Assembly: GCA_021775455.1 (NCBI GenBank)
Contig: JAJFHU010000006.1
Coordinates: 33,158 to 97,157 of the forward strand
Source of the DNA: Hyphomicrobiales bacterium
GTDB taxonomy: Bacteria; Pseudomonadota; Alphaproteobacteria; Rhizobiales; Rhizobiaceae
Length of the DNA stretch: 64,000 nt
Direction: 5' to 3'
This document shows, piece by piece, positions 18,709 through 27,880 of the stretch. The notes beneath the pieces are model-generated. The model did not search any database. It was not told the origin of the DNA and saw only the letters and a list, made by a program, of their open reading frames with translations. Each line of letters begins with the position of its first letter. Positions within the stretch are counted from its first letter, which is position 1. The translations under genes and the position numbers were made by a program.

Positions 18709-18898
18709 TTCAAATTCCATATGCAATTCATGATGCATAGCCTCCGCCGGGTCCGGAGCGCTCACACTTTGTTTTTGGAAAAAAGAACGACCGGACCAGC
18801 GAAAAGCTAGCCAATAATTTTGCAGATAATGATGCAAGCACGTGAATGTGCGGTTAAGGTCGTCATGATTTGTCTTATTGCCCGAAAAACCCGAAGCG

Positions 18899-19513
18899 TC
18901 AAGCGTTGACAAAATCATACAGCAGATGAAGCCCCAAGCCTGCCATTACAACGGCAATCAAACAATCAAGAACTTGCCAGGACTTGGGTTTTGCAAAATA
19001 TGGCCCCAAAAGCCTTGCGCCATAACCCAGCGCGAAAAACCATACGAATGATGCCAGGGCAGCTCCCAAGCCGTATGCAATCCGCTCGTTACCCTGGTAA
19101 GCTGACGACAATCCTCCCAACAGCAAGACTGTATCCAAATAGACGTGTGGGTTCAGGAAAGTGAAAGCCAAACAAATTGCAATTGCTGATTTCCGGCTGT
19201 GACCACCGTTCTTTCGAAGTTCCATTCCGTCTGGATGAAACGCTCGCCGTATGGAAATGATTGCATAGAAAAACAAGAACAACGCGCCAGTCAACTGTAT
19301 GGAGGCAATCAAATTCGGAGAACGCGAAACTATTGCACCCACTCCGGCAACCCCGACTGCAATAAGCAATGCGTCTGAGACTGCACATATCAGGCAGAGA
19401 ACAAACACATGCTGGCGTAGCAAACCCTGCCGCAAGATGAATGCATTTTGTGCGCCTATGGCGATGATCAGTGTTGCTCCAAGAACAAACCCGTATATAC
19501 CTGCTGAAATCAA
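18899..19513 (-). CDS. LysE/ArgO family amino acid exporter
   Basis: This 204-residue membrane protein has about six hydrophobic helices. It has the LysE family start [23 protein letters not shown] and the central [18 protein letters not shown], which match ArgO/LysE exporters of basic amino acids more closely than RhtB-type members. Its start overlaps the stop of the SRAP gene by four bases, so the two are translated together. No LysG/ArgP-type LysR regulator is adjacent. Basic amino acid export is inferred from family. Confidence 0.9.
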   Translation of the reverse strand: MISAGIYGFVLGATLIIAIGAQNAFILRQGLLRQHVFVLCLICAVSDALLIAVGVAGVGAIVSRSPNLIASIQLTGALFLFFYAIISIRRAFHPDGMELRKNGGHSRKSAIAICLAFTFLNPHVYLDTVLLLGGLSSAYQGNERIAYGLGAALASFVWFFALGYGARLLGPYFAKPKSWQVLDCLIAVVMAGLGLHLLYDFVNA

Positions 19514-20244
19514 AACAAATCCATTTGACTAGAGTGATCGGGCTTGTGCTTTCTGGCAGAACCCTGTTGAGGCGCGGGTTGTTGAATATCGGGGCCATTG
19601 TTGGCCACCTTGTTAACGCGGTCACTGACCGCTATTGCGTTAAAGAAACCATTTTCAATTGGTTCCATCAGCTTGGCGATTTCCTTCGGACCGTTATTCT
19701 GGCAATCCAGCCAGAGATCAAAATCTTCAGGTTTGATTACTACCGGCATCCGATGGTGAATATTGCCTATCTGGGAATTGGAAGCGGTTGTCAGAATGCA
19801 GCCGGTATCTATTTCCGTACCATCGGCACCCGTCCAAGTTTCCATCAACCCGCCAAAAGCTACAATATTACCGGATGCTGGCGTGATCCAGTAAGCCTGT
19901 TTAGGTTGCTTCTTGTCCACCGGTCGGTACCACTCGTAAAAACCAGAAGCCGGTATCAAAATCCGGCTATGGCGTATTGCTGATTTGAAAGAAGCCTTAG
20001 CTGCTACTGTCTCGGACCGGGCGTTTATCAGCAATGTAAAATCATCTGGGTCTTTCACCCATTGAGGGATCAATCCCCAGCGAACGAGGATCATCGATCG
20101 ATTGCCTTGATGGTCAAGCATCGCTGTCAAAATTGGTTGGGTTGGCGCAATGTTGTAGCGCGGCGGAAAACCCGCAATTTCATCAAAATCAAACAGGGCG
20201 CAGACCTCTTCAGGTGTTGCCGTTAATGAAAATCTTCCACACAT
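19510..20244 (-). CDS. SOS response-associated peptidase family (YedK/HMCES) DNA-protein crosslink protein
   Basis: SRAP proteins form a stable thiazolidine link to abasic sites in single-stranded DNA and so shield them. The catalytic residue is Cys2 after removal of Met, so I set the start at 20244 where the protein begins MCGRFSL; the frame is open 21 bp upstream but that start would bury the Cys. Other active-site parts are visible: RYNIAPTQ (Asn), SGFYEWY (Glu) and HHRMPV (His). Length is 244 residues, usual for YedK with a short C-terminal extension. It is the first gene of a pair with the LysE exporter. The Nudix gene is divergent, 93 bp away. Confidence 0.92.
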   Translation of the reverse strand: MCGRFSLTATPEEVCALFDFDEIAGFPPRYNIAPTQPILTAMLDHQGNRSMILVRWGLIPQWVKDPDDFTLLINARSETVAAKASFKSAIRHSRILIPASGFYEWYRPVDKKQPKQAYWITPASGNIVAFGGLMETWTGADGTEIDTGCILTTASNSQIGNIHHRMPVVIKPEDFDLWLDCQNNGPKEIAKLMEPIENGFFNAIAVSDRVNKVANNGPDIQQPAPQQGSARKHKPDHSSQMDLF

Positions 20245-20337
20245 GTTACCTAATGAACCAGCCAATTATTTCTATTTTATAACAGATTCAAACAATGATA
20301 TAATTAATTTCAGGATATACAGAAAAAATTTATACAA

Positions 20338-20784
20338 ATGCATAAAAATTCTTTATCTGAAATTAGAATTTCTACGTTTACTGGTGTTGGAATTCTGGTT
20401 CGGAAGGGTAAAAAGTTTCTGTTCATAAAGCGCGGAAAAGAACCTTTTCAGGGGTTTTGGACATTACCAGGTGGTGAACAGGATCCTGGGGAAACCGCTG
20501 AAGAGGCAGCCCATCGGGAATTGCGCGAAGAAACCAGACTTTTTGCTGATACGCTAAATTTTTTGACAATTTTTGAACAAGAATCACATGATGTAAGCAG
20601 TGGACACTCAGTACATGTGAAACTTTCCATTTTTTTGGCCAAATCCGTTTCCGGCTCGCCGCAAGCGATGGATGATGCTGAAAACCTAAACTGGTTTTCC
20701 CTTGATGAAATTCCTGAACTGAACACCACACCCGGATTGGAAGAACTGCTTCATAAAGTGGCCCCGCAAATCACCCAATCTTGA
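20338..20784 (+). CDS. Nudix hydrolase
   Basis: This 148-residue protein has a clear Nudix box (G-x5-E-x7-REL-x-EE) around residues 43-65, starting GGEQDPGETAEEA and ending HRELREET. The start of the fold, FTGVGILVRKGKKFLFIKRG, and the later GHSVHVKLSIFLAK strand are also typical. Such enzymes split nucleoside diphosphates linked to another group; similarity to the MutT/ADP-ribose pyrophosphatase type does not fix the substrate. The promoter region upstream is very AT-rich and shared with the divergent SRAP gene. Confidence 0.88.
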   Translation: MHKNSLSEIRISTFTGVGILVRKGKKFLFIKRGKEPFQGFWTLPGGEQDPGETAEEAAHRELREETRLFADTLNFLTIFEQESHDVSSGHSVHVKLSIFLAKSVSGSPQAMDDAENLNWFSLDEIPELNTTPGLEELLHKVAPQITQS

Positions 20785-20830
20785 TCGACTGTGCATGGGA
20801 TTGTGGACAATCCCACAATATACTGCGGCC

Positions 20831-21820
20831 ATGCTGTCAAAATCGTTTTACATACTGCTCATCGGCATCACATCGCTTTTCCTGGCATCCGCCCGTGCCG
20901 ACCCAAATCCGGCTGGTTGGGAAAAATGGAAGACCGACTTTACCCAATATTCAATAAATCTTTCGGAGATCATGTCCGGCGGACCACCGAAAGACGGTAT
21001 TCCATCAATTGATCAGCCGAAATTTGAAAGCGTTGAAAATTTCACGGACATTGATCCGCTGGAACCAGTTATCGGACTTGAAATCAATGGTGATGCCCGC
21101 GCCTATCCACTTTCAGTTTTGATGTGGCACGAAATTGCGAATGATGTAGTAGGCGGCAAGGCTGTCACGGTCACATTTTGCCCCTTGTGCAACGCAGCGA
21201 TTGTGTTTGACGCAAACATTGACGGCAAAGCACACAAATTCGGAACTACCGGACGATTGAGAAATTCTGACTTGTTGATGTATGACCGGCAAACTGAAAG
21301 CTGGTGGCAACAATTCAGTGGAGAAGGTATTATTGGTGAATACACCGGCAAGCGATTGAATATTTTGCCATCGCGCCTGGAATCATTTGAGAAATTCAAG
21401 GAGCGCTTTCCCGATGGCAAAGTACTGGTTCCGAACAATCCCAAATTTCGGGACTACGGTCGCAATCCCTATGAAGGATATGATCAGCTGGCCCGACCCT
21501 GGCTTTACGGTGGACCACTTCCTGAGGGAATTCCGGCAATGGCCCGGGTGATTGTTGTGCGTCGCGATGTGCGCGAACCAATTGTATTGTCGCTGGCATC
21601 ATTGAGGGAAACCGGGGAGCGTGAAATCGATGGCTTTCGTTTTCTGTGGGAAACCGGCCAAAGAACAGCTCTTGGCGATGGGCGCATTTCAAACGGACGC
21701 GATGTGGGCAATGTTGTGGTCAGTCACGCATCAAGCGACGAAACTATAGACGTTGCCTATGATGTTACCTTCGCGTTTGTTGCACACGCATTTCATCCCG
21801 ATGTGGAAATCATCAAATAA
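20831..21820 (+). CDS. Exported DUF3179 domain protein
   Basis: This protein of about 329 residues starts with a signal peptide (LSKSFYILLIGITSLFLASARA), so it is likely periplasmic. The DUF3179 domain is shown by GDARAYPLSVLMWHEIAND, the FCPLCNA motif with two Cys, and RNSDLLMYDRQTESWWQQ. The family is widespread in marine bacteria and archaea and has no assigned function; the Cys pair and conserved His could bind metal or haem, which is inference. I placed the start at 20831 so the signal peptide is first; the frame is open 36 bp earlier. Confidence 0.85.
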   Translation: MLSKSFYILLIGITSLFLASARADPNPAGWEKWKTDFTQYSINLSEIMSGGPPKDGIPSIDQPKFESVENFTDIDPLEPVIGLEINGDARAYPLSVLMWHEIANDVVGGKAVTVTFCPLCNAAIVFDANIDGKAHKFGTTGRLRNSDLLMYDRQTESWWQQFSGEGIIGEYTGKRLNILPSRLESFEKFKERFPDGKVLVPNNPKFRDYGRNPYEGYDQLARPWLYGGPLPEGIPAMARVIVVRRDVREPIVLSLASLRETGEREIDGFRFLWETGQRTALGDGRISNGRDVGNVVVSHASSDETIDVAYDVTFAFVAHAFHPDVEIIK

Positions 21821-21892
21821 TTTGTCACGACACTGCAATCTGAAACTGAATTGCGATGACAGGTATTGAATAATAGGATATTCATCTGCATC

Positions 21893-22336
21893 ATGAGCAA
21901 TCCAGCGAAACACCTGGCAACGAGAGTAATCGCAGCAGGACTTATTCTTTGCGCGGCAACGCTTTCTGTGGTCGCTCAGGAGGTAATCAAGGTTAATCCA
22001 GACACCAAAGCGGGACCGCAGGTAACCATTTTGCCGCCGGCCTATGACGAGCAGATGATGCGTCTTGCTGAGGTTCTTGGCGCGCTTCATTATCTAAGGG
22101 AGCTTTGTGGAGCCAAGGAAGAGCAGCTTTGGCGGGACGAAATGAAAAACCTCATTGAAATGGAAGAACCCACCGTAGAACGCAGAGCCATATTGATTGC
22201 CCGGTTCAATCGTGGCTTTCGAGGATTTCAGGAAATTCACAGAAAATGCAGCAATGCAGCGATTGAAGCCAATGACCGATACTTGCGTCAGGGCATTCGC
22301 CTTGCAAACGAAATTCCGAACCGCTATGGCCGTTAA
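21893..22336 (+). CDS. TIGR02301-type small exported protein
   Basis: This 147-residue protein has a signal peptide (RVIAAGLILCAATLSVVAQ) and a short conserved body with LAEVLGALHYLRELCGAKEEQLWRDEM and NRGFRGFQEIHRKCSNAA. It matches what I know of the TIGR02301 family, found almost only in Rhizobiales and of unknown function. Two Cys residues could form a periplasmic disulfide. The ATG at 21893 is preferred over an in-frame TTG 27 bp upstream because it places the signal peptide at the start. Confidence 0.82.
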   Translation: MSNPAKHLATRVIAAGLILCAATLSVVAQEVIKVNPDTKAGPQVTILPPAYDEQMMRLAEVLGALHYLRELCGAKEEQLWRDEMKNLIEMEEPTVERRAILIARFNRGFRGFQEIHRKCSNAAIEANDRYLRQGIRLANEIPNRYGR

Positions 22337-22447
22337 CCATTGCTACAGGATTGCTTTAGACAGCGTGGATTTAGAATTCCGATTGGCTTACCTATACAAT
22401 TTATGAAGTCGAAAATAATTGTCCAATGGCAGAAATGGACTGACCCA

Positions 22448-22708
22448 ATGGCTGACGAAAATGACGATAAGTTTGAACAGCTGATCGCTCAGGAAAAACG
22501 TGCCTATGCGCGCGAATCTTTCGGTGAATTTTGGAGCAATTCCGTTGCGGACGGCGTTGAAGCTGAAGTCCTTGCGGAAACCGTCATTGAGGCTGCATTG
22601 AATGAGTTGTCGCATACGCAAGGTAGCAGGGAAGCAAGCCGCCTGATTTCCCAGTTCAAGAAAATGGATGAACTGGGGCTCTTTCCAGCCGGCAAGACAA
22701 TGCAATAA
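22448..22708 (+). CDS. Small conserved hypothetical protein
   Basis: An 86-residue, charged, mostly helical protein starting MADENDDKFEQLIAQEKR and ending in a helix with SRLISQFKKMDELGLFP. It has no signal, membrane segment or known motif that I recognise. The frame is open about 108 bp further upstream, but that stretch is Cys/Trp-rich and unlike coding sequence. Its place between the TIGR02301 gene and the next exported protein, on the same strand, suggests one transcription unit. Function unknown. Confidence 0.6.
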   Translation: MADENDDKFEQLIAQEKRAYARESFGEFWSNSVADGVEAEVLAETVIEAALNELSHTQGSREASRLISQFKKMDELGLFPAGKTMQ

Positions 22709-22809
22709 TCCAGCTATGGGCTTTGGCCTTGGGCATTCCCGGCTTCATGAAACACAAACCCTTTATGCGAGAGGTCTTTGCCGTTATCCTCGCCGCAGGA
22801 GTCGGCTTG

Positions 22810-23415
22810 ATGTCAAAAATGGCAATACCTTATTGGTTACTGATTGCTGTAACTTGTATTGCGGTTTCCGTCCTGTCGGTATCCGCACAAGAAAACAATT
22901 CAGAAAATGTTGAAAATTCTGAAACAGCCGACATTGACGATATCAAACCACCAGAAATTTTATACGATCCAGACAAGTTGACGTTTCCAGCCCGACGAAT
23001 GAGAGAACTACTGCTGGAAGCTGCCAACTCAGGTGACATGGAAAAACTGCGCCCCTACATCGGAATTGGCAATGATATGACCACACTTTCCTTCGGTGGA
23101 GTAGAAGGTGATCCCATAGAATTTCTGAAAACGCAGTCAGGTGATCCGGAAGGTCATGAAACTTTGGCTATATTGGCTGAAGTCTTGGAATCCGGATTTG
23201 TCAGGTTGGATCCGGACACTGAAAACGAGATGTTCGTTTGGCCTTATTTTTATTCATGGCCTTTGCAAGAACTTACGCCTAAACAACGGGTTGAACTTTT
23301 CCGAATTGTAACGCATGGAGACTACCAGGACATGGAAGATTTTGGAGCTTATATTTTCTATCGTGTTGGAATCACCCCATCAGGACGTTGGCGGTTTTTT
23401 GTTGCTGGCGATTGA
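22810..23415 (+). CDS. Exported hypothetical protein
   Basis: A 201-residue protein with an N-terminal signal (MAIPYWLLIAVTCIAVSVLSVSAQ), an acidic linker (ENNSENVENSETADIDDIKPP) and a globular part with FPARRMRELLLEAANSGDMEKLRPYIG and GRWRFFVAGD. The start at 22810 has an aggag ribosome-binding site 7 bp before it; an open frame continues upstream but without support. The body recalls Rhizobiales periplasmic proteins of unknown function. It ends 9 bp before ygfZ, so it belongs with the downstream run. Confidence 0.75.
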   Translation: MSKMAIPYWLLIAVTCIAVSVLSVSAQENNSENVENSETADIDDIKPPEILYDPDKLTFPARRMRELLLEAANSGDMEKLRPYIGIGNDMTTLSFGGVEGDPIEFLKTQSGDPEGHETLAILAEVLESGFVRLDPDTENEMFVWPYFYSWPLQELTPKQRVELFRIVTHGDYQDMEDFGAYIFYRVGITPSGRWRFFVAGD

Positions 23416-23424
23416 ATTTTTAGA

Positions 23425-24264
23425 ATGATCAAATTCGTGGAAAAACTCCAGGGACGCAAACTAATTGCCGTTTGCGGAAGTGATGCAGAAACGTTCCTGC
23501 AGAATATTGTGACTTGCGAACTGGAAGGTTTGCCGGAAGGTGAGGCGCGTTTTGGTGCGCTGCTGGCTCCACAGGGAAAAATTCTGTTTGATTTTTTCAT
23601 TATTCGCACTGCGGGCAAATTCATCCTGGACGTTTCAGCCGACCTGTTTGAGGAATTCATCAAACGGTTGATGTTTTATCGCTTGAGGGCGAAGGTTGAG
23701 ATAAAGTCGTTTGCAGGCCATGAGTATGTGTTTGCGTGTTGGGGTGAACATCCGGAGTTGAAAGCAGGTACCATTGTCGCCGACCCTCGCCATGCATCGC
23801 TTGGTTGGCGCGTTTACTCCAACGAAATGCCGGAGGGTGAAGAAGCCAGTTACAAGTCTCACCGCATTTCTCTCGGGATTCCCGAAGGCGGACTGGATTT
23901 TGCATATGGGGGCACTTTTCCGCACGAAACACTGATGGATCAATTCGGCGGCGTCGATTTCGCGAAGGGATGCTACATCGGTCAGGAAGTCGTTTCACGG
24001 ATGCAACACAGGGGCACAGCACGCAAAAGAGCTATCAAGGTTAGCTCAGACACTCCTCTCCCGCCAACAGGAACGGAATTGAAGGTCGGAGAAACACCTG
24101 TTGGTAAATTGGGCTCTGTTGAAGGGAATGCGGGTTTGGCGCTGGCTCGCCTTGATCGCATTCAACATGGTCGCAAGAACGGGATGGACCTGAAAGCTGA
24201 CGACACAGTACTGGAAGCGACGCTACCGGATTGGGTCAATTTCTCCTGGCCGGAGGGAAGTTGA
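23425..24264 (+). CDS. ygfZ: YgfZ/GcvT-like folate-binding protein
   Basis: YgfZ (IBA57 in eukaryotes) is a tetrahydrofolate-binding helper for assembly or repair of certain iron-sulfur enzymes. The 279-residue protein has the diagnostic KGCYIGQEVVSRMQHRG with the conserved Cys near residue 184, and the N-terminal LIAVCGSDAETFLQNIVTCE segment. It is followed after 3 bp by the HD hydrolase gene. Rhizobiales often keep this pair. It is distinct from the glycine cleavage T protein, as no gcvH or gcvP lies nearby. Confidence 0.92.
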   Translation: MIKFVEKLQGRKLIAVCGSDAETFLQNIVTCELEGLPEGEARFGALLAPQGKILFDFFIIRTAGKFILDVSADLFEEFIKRLMFYRLRAKVEIKSFAGHEYVFACWGEHPELKAGTIVADPRHASLGWRVYSNEMPEGEEASYKSHRISLGIPEGGLDFAYGGTFPHETLMDQFGGVDFAKGCYIGQEVVSRMQHRGTARKRAIKVSSDTPLPPTGTELKVGETPVGKLGSVEGNAGLALARLDRIQHGRKNGMDLKADDTVLEATLPDWVNFSWPEGS

Positions 24265-24267
24265 GAG

Positions 24268-24885
24268 ATGGCCAGCCAGAAAGCCAATGCAACACGTGCG
24301 TGGCAACGAATGCTATCCGGCCGAAGACTGGACCTGCTGGAACCTTCGCCACTTGATATCGAGATTGAAGACATTGCGCATGGGCTTGCCCGTGTAGCAC
24401 GATGGAATGGCCAGACACACGGCAAACATGCATTCAGCGTTGCCCAGCATTCCATGTTCGTGCTGGAAGTACTTGGGAAAATTGACCCGGCGGCAAATCC
24501 TGAAATTCAACTCATGGCATTACTCCACGATGCTCCTGAGTATGTGATTGGAGACATGATTTCTCCTTTCAAGGCAGTGATAGGTGCAGATTACAAGTCC
24601 GTAGAGCACCGGCTATTGGCCGCCATTCACCTGAGATACTCACTGCCTGCAAGCACTCCTGAAACTGCCAAAGCCGTCATCAAGAAGGCAGATACTGTTG
24701 CTGCTTATTTTGAAGCTACAGAACTTGCCGGTTTTTCTGCAAAGGAAGCTGAACTCTATTTTGGCAGGCCACGCGGCTATTCTGCCGACATGTTTTCACT
24801 TGAGCCAAAATCTGCGAGCGTGGCGCAAAGGGAGTTTGTGAGATTGTTCAAGGCAATCGAACGCCAACGCAATACAAAACATTGA
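24268..24885 (+). CDS. HD-domain phosphohydrolase (YfbR-like)
   Basis: This 205-residue protein has an HD fold with the first metal His in FSVAQHSMFV, the HD pair in ALLHDAPEYVIGD and a late Asp in IKKADTVAAYFEA. The HDAPE form and the size match YfbR-like 5'-deoxynucleotidases, which remove phosphate from dNMPs. Specificity is not proven by sequence. It starts 3 bp after ygfZ with a ggaggg-type ribosome-binding site inside the ygfZ end, so the two are co-translated. The NadQ-like gene follows after 13 bp. Confidence 0.88.
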   Translation: MASQKANATRAWQRMLSGRRLDLLEPSPLDIEIEDIAHGLARVARWNGQTHGKHAFSVAQHSMFVLEVLGKIDPAANPEIQLMALLHDAPEYVIGDMISPFKAVIGADYKSVEHRLLAAIHLRYSLPASTPETAKAVIKKADTVAAYFEATELAGFSAKEAELYFGRPRGYSADMFSLEPKSASVAQREFVRLFKAIERQRNTKH

Positions 24886-24898
24886 CCGTCCTGCAGAA

Positions 24899-25894
24899 AT
24901 GGCTGACACTTTCCCAATGCATGGCAAGAACGAGAGAATTGAAATCGGGCTCAATGCCACAATCGTAGCCATGGTTGAGAACAATCCTGCGGTGTTGATT
25001 ATTCCTGGCCCGGTTAATCAGCACGCAGATGCCCTTCCCTATGGCGGATTTGACCCATCCAGGCACAGAACAATGGAAACCGCCCTGCGCGAAATTGTGG
25101 AGGCCCAGACAAAATTGCGCCCAGGTTATGTCGAGCAACTATACACATTCGGCGACCGGGGCAGAAGCCGCGTAAAAGGTGATGATAGTCCACACGTGGT
25201 TTCGGTGGGGTATCTGGCCCTTACAAGAACTGAAAGTGCCACCCATCAGGCAGCTGATCCAAGCAAGGCCGGTTGGAAAAACTGGTATCAGTATTTGCCC
25301 TGGGAAGATTGGAGACACGGTCGGCCACCCCAACTGGATGAAGTGATAATTCCCGCATTGCTTCAGTGGGCCAAATCACCGGAACGGCGCGGTCATACAG
25401 TACGTGGTCTGGATTCCCATGGAAGAGTACGGGTGGCGTTTGGACTCGATGGATCGAACTGGGATGATGAGTTGGTTTTGGACCGATACGAACTGGTTTA
25501 TTCGGCTGGGCTTGTGGAAGAGGCCGTTGCTGATGGGCGCATACAGAAAAGAAGGGTTGAAAAGCCTCTAGGCATTCACATGCTTCACGACCATCGTCGT
25601 ATCCTGGCAACCGCGATCGCCCGACTTCGTGCAAAACTTAAATACAGACCAGTCATATTCGAGTTGATGCCCGAGAGCTTTACGCTATTTGCCCTTCAAC
25701 AAACAGTTGAGAGTATTTTCGGGCGGTCGGTGCATAAACAAAATTTCCGACGACAGGTTGATCATGCCGGACTGGTTGAACCGACTGGAGCAAGTCAGCA
25801 TTCTACCGGCGGCCGACCAGCAGCACTATTTCGATTTCGGGAAGCGGTCTTGCAGGAACGACCCGCACCAGGACTGCGAGTTGGACGCGGGTAG
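24899..25894 (+). CDS. nadQ: NadQ-like NAD biosynthesis regulator (Nudix-related domain plus winged helix)
   Basis: This 331-residue protein has an N-terminal Nudix-like fold (IGLNATIVAMVENNPAVLIIPG, then LREIVEAQTKLRPGYVEQLYTFGD) whose Nudix box is degenerate, so hydrolysis is not expected. The C-terminal half (FALQQTVESIFGRSVHKQNFRRQVDHAGLVEPTG) is a winged helix like that of NrtR. This arrangement fits the alphaproteobacterial repressor NadQ, known to regulate de novo NAD genes. The nadABC operon lies 1.1 kb downstream on the opposite strand, with a perfect dyad before nadA that is the likely target. The assignment is by architecture and context. Confidence 0.8.
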   Translation: MADTFPMHGKNERIEIGLNATIVAMVENNPAVLIIPGPVNQHADALPYGGFDPSRHRTMETALREIVEAQTKLRPGYVEQLYTFGDRGRSRVKGDDSPHVVSVGYLALTRTESATHQAADPSKAGWKNWYQYLPWEDWRHGRPPQLDEVIIPALLQWAKSPERRGHTVRGLDSHGRVRVAFGLDGSNWDDELVLDRYELVYSAGLVEEAVADGRIQKRRVEKPLGIHMLHDHRRILATAIARLRAKLKYRPVIFELMPESFTLFALQQTVESIFGRSVHKQNFRRQVDHAGLVEPTGASQHSTGGRPAALFRFREAVLQERPAPGLRVGRG

Positions 25895-25901
25895 CGTCAG
25901 A

Positions 25902-26285
25902 TCACCCGAGACCACCGCTTATTCCAAGCAGTTGCAACGTCACTGATCCACCAAACATTCCCAATGCTATTATTGTGGAGTAATACGCATAAAAACCATA
26001 GACTTCCTTCATGACTAGCCGGAACGCTCTTACGGCGTGTCCGTTTACCGGGCGCGAGCGATCATCAAGCAATATCCAGGTTTCGGTGGATTTCGGGCTT
26101 CTGTGTTCAGCAGTGAGTGTACACCACAACAAAATCAATGCCATGATCAGCGTCAATATTGCACCACCTTTGAGCGCGAGTGCGAAGTTGAACGCCAGAG
26201 ACAGCATAACAATGCTGATGGCAAATCCGCCGAAGAATACGGCTCTGCCAACACTGAACATCGCTGCTTTTCGAATTTTCTCCAT
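25902..26285 (-). CDS. Small membrane protein of unknown function
   Basis: A protein of about 127 residues with three hydrophobic helices: around FFGGFAISIVMLSLAFNFAL, around GAILTLIMALILLWCTL, and a C-terminal one from YYSTIIALGMF. A short cytosolic or periplasmic loop between them carries DDRSRPVNGHAVRAF. I do not recognise a named family. I chose the Met at 26285 (MEKIRKAAMF); the frame is open 99 bp further up but that part is basic and lacks coding character. It is convergent with nadQ, 7 bp away, and divergent from the DUF4389 gene. Confidence 0.65.
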   Translation of the reverse strand: MEKIRKAAMFSVGRAVFFGGFAISIVMLSLAFNFALALKGGAILTLIMALILLWCTLTAEHRSPKSTETWILLDDRSRPVNGHAVRAFRLVMKEVYGFYAYYSTIIALGMFGGSVTLQLLGISGGLG

Positions 26286-26464
26286 CGCAAAATTCTCGTA
26301 ACCGAATTTTGCGGCAATTGATCGGCGCTGGCAATTCACTTTTTGTGGAGAAGCAGTTCTTGTTATTTTCAAAATTCTCGGCATTTGAATGCAGGGATTC
26401 TCGCAATCTGATGAATCACACCTTATCTACATGCTGTGGGCAAATGAATCATGGAGGAATTTCA

Positions 26465-26905
26465 ATGAGCGGAAATCTGAAGCAAAAACTTACCAGGCCC
26501 AGCATATGGCTACGTTTGCTTTACATGTTTGTACTGGCTGTTGCGTTCAATATTGCCGAGATCGTGATCTTTGCGGTGGTAGTGTATCAATTCTTGGCCA
26601 CACTGTTCACTCGCTCACCCAATACCAAGCTCACCCAATTCGGTAGCAATTTAGCGCGATATATTCAGCAAATTATCTGCTTCATGACATTCGCCACGGA
26701 AGAAATGCCATTTCCGTTTTCTTCCTGGCCAGATGAGCCGCATGAAACTCCACTGGTAGCGAAAAACGACAAGTCAACAAGTGAGACCAAGAAGGAAGAA
26801 GACGAAACCGGCGGGGACAAAGGTTCAGCGAAGGCAAGTAAATCTGCTCCGCGAAAAACTTCCACACCGCGCAAACCACGGACACCTCCAAAAAATACTT
26901 CATAA
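26465..26905 (+). CDS. DUF4389 domain membrane protein
   Basis: A 146-residue protein starting at an ATG preceded by ggagga. One long hydrophobic stretch (LLYMFVLAVAFNIAEIVIFAVVVYQF is about residues 16-42) is followed by FTRSPNTKLTQFGSNLARY and FMTFATEEMPFPFSSWP, which are marks of DUF4389. The C-terminal 45 residues are Lys/Ser/Thr/Pro-rich and probably disordered in the cytoplasm. The family has no known function. It stands alone between two divergent or convergent neighbours. Confidence 0.82.
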   Translation: MSGNLKQKLTRPSIWLRLLYMFVLAVAFNIAEIVIFAVVVYQFLATLFTRSPNTKLTQFGSNLARYIQQIICFMTFATEEMPFPFSSWPDEPHETPLVAKNDKSTSETKKEEDETGGDKGSAKASKSAPRKTSTPRKPRTPPKNTS

Positions 26906-27004
26906 TCAATCGGTGTCTACTTTGAGGAAAGTGGAGCCTGTCGGGTACCATTCAAAACTGCAGTTTCTACCAGGTTCAATTTTTAAGAAGCTGACCAGTC
27001 CCTA

Positions 27005-27880
27005 TTATCCAATCCTGATATCCAGGCCCAAATCCAGCGTTGGTGCTGCCATGGTTATTTTCGAGGTAGAAATGTAATCAACGCCTGTTTCGGCGATTTC
27101 CTTGACCGTGTTGATGTTTACGTTACCTGACGCCTCAAGGCGAATTGAACCGCCATTGTCTTTCAGGTTTTGCACCACTGCCTTTGAAAGTTGGGCTGGT
27201 GTCATATTGTCAAGCAAAACGACATCGGGTTTTTCCTTCAAAGCAGATTTCAATTGCACCAGTGTATCAACTTCAACTTCGACTTGCACCAAGTGTCCGG
27301 CGTAGGCGCGGGCGCGGCGGATTGCCAATCCAACACCGCCAGCAACGGCGATGTGATTGTCCTTGATCAGGATTGCATCATCGAGGCCAAACCGGTGATT
27401 GGAACCGCCACCGCATTTTACTGCGTATTTGTCAAATGCCCGGTGACCGGGAATGGTTTTTCGGGTGCAGCAGATTCTCGCATTTGTGTGTGCGATTATT
27501 TTGGCGAACTGCGATGTGTAGGTAGCGATACCGGACATTCGCATAAGGTAGTTTAACGCCACCCGCTCAGCTGCCAATATTGCCCTCGCGTTTCCGTTGA
27601 TGCGTGCGACGACTGTTCCCTTTTTGACAGTATCGCAATCCTTCTTCAAAACCTTGAATGAGGCAGAAGGGTCAATCTGTGCGAACGCCTCCCGGGCCAA
27701 GGGCATGCCGCAGACAATGCCGTTTTCACGGGACGCCAATACACATCGGGCCTTTGCACTTTCAGGTATTGTTGCATTCGAAGTGATGTCGCCAGCCCTA
27801 CCCAAATCCTCAAGCAATGCTTCCCTTACCGCTTCCTGCATCAAAACTGGTGATAGATGGGGCTTAAGTGCCTTGCTCAC
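27005..27880 (-). CDS. nadC: Nicotinate-nucleotide pyrophosphorylase (carboxylating)
   Basis: NadC converts quinolinate and PRPP to nicotinate mononucleotide, the third step of de novo NAD synthesis. The 291-residue protein has the usual [22 protein letters not shown] segment that binds quinolinate and PRPP, IKDNH near the middle, and the late EASGNVN and STSKIT phosphate loops. It is the last gene of nadA-nadB-nadC and its start overlaps the nadB stop by four bases. Confidence 0.95.
   Translation of the reverse strand: MSKALKPHLSPVLMQEAVREALLEDLGRAGDITSNATIPESAKARCVLASRENGIVCGMPLAREAFAQIDPSASFKVLKKDCDTVKKGTVVARINGNARAILAAERVALNYLMRMSGIATYTSQFAKIIAHTNARICCTRKTIPGHRAFDKYAVKCGGGSNHRFGLDDAILIKDNHIAVAGGVGLAIRRARAYAGHLVQVEVEVDTLVQLKSALKEKPDVVLLDNMTPAQLSKAVVQNLKDNGGSIRLEASGNVNINTVKEIAETGVDYISTSKITMAAPTLDLGLDIRIG

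Noticed and set aside
26309..26464. Upstream extension of the DUF4389 gene
   Set aside because: The extension lacks coding character and overlaps the promoter and start of the divergent membrane-protein gene; the ATG at 26465 has a strong ribosome-binding site.
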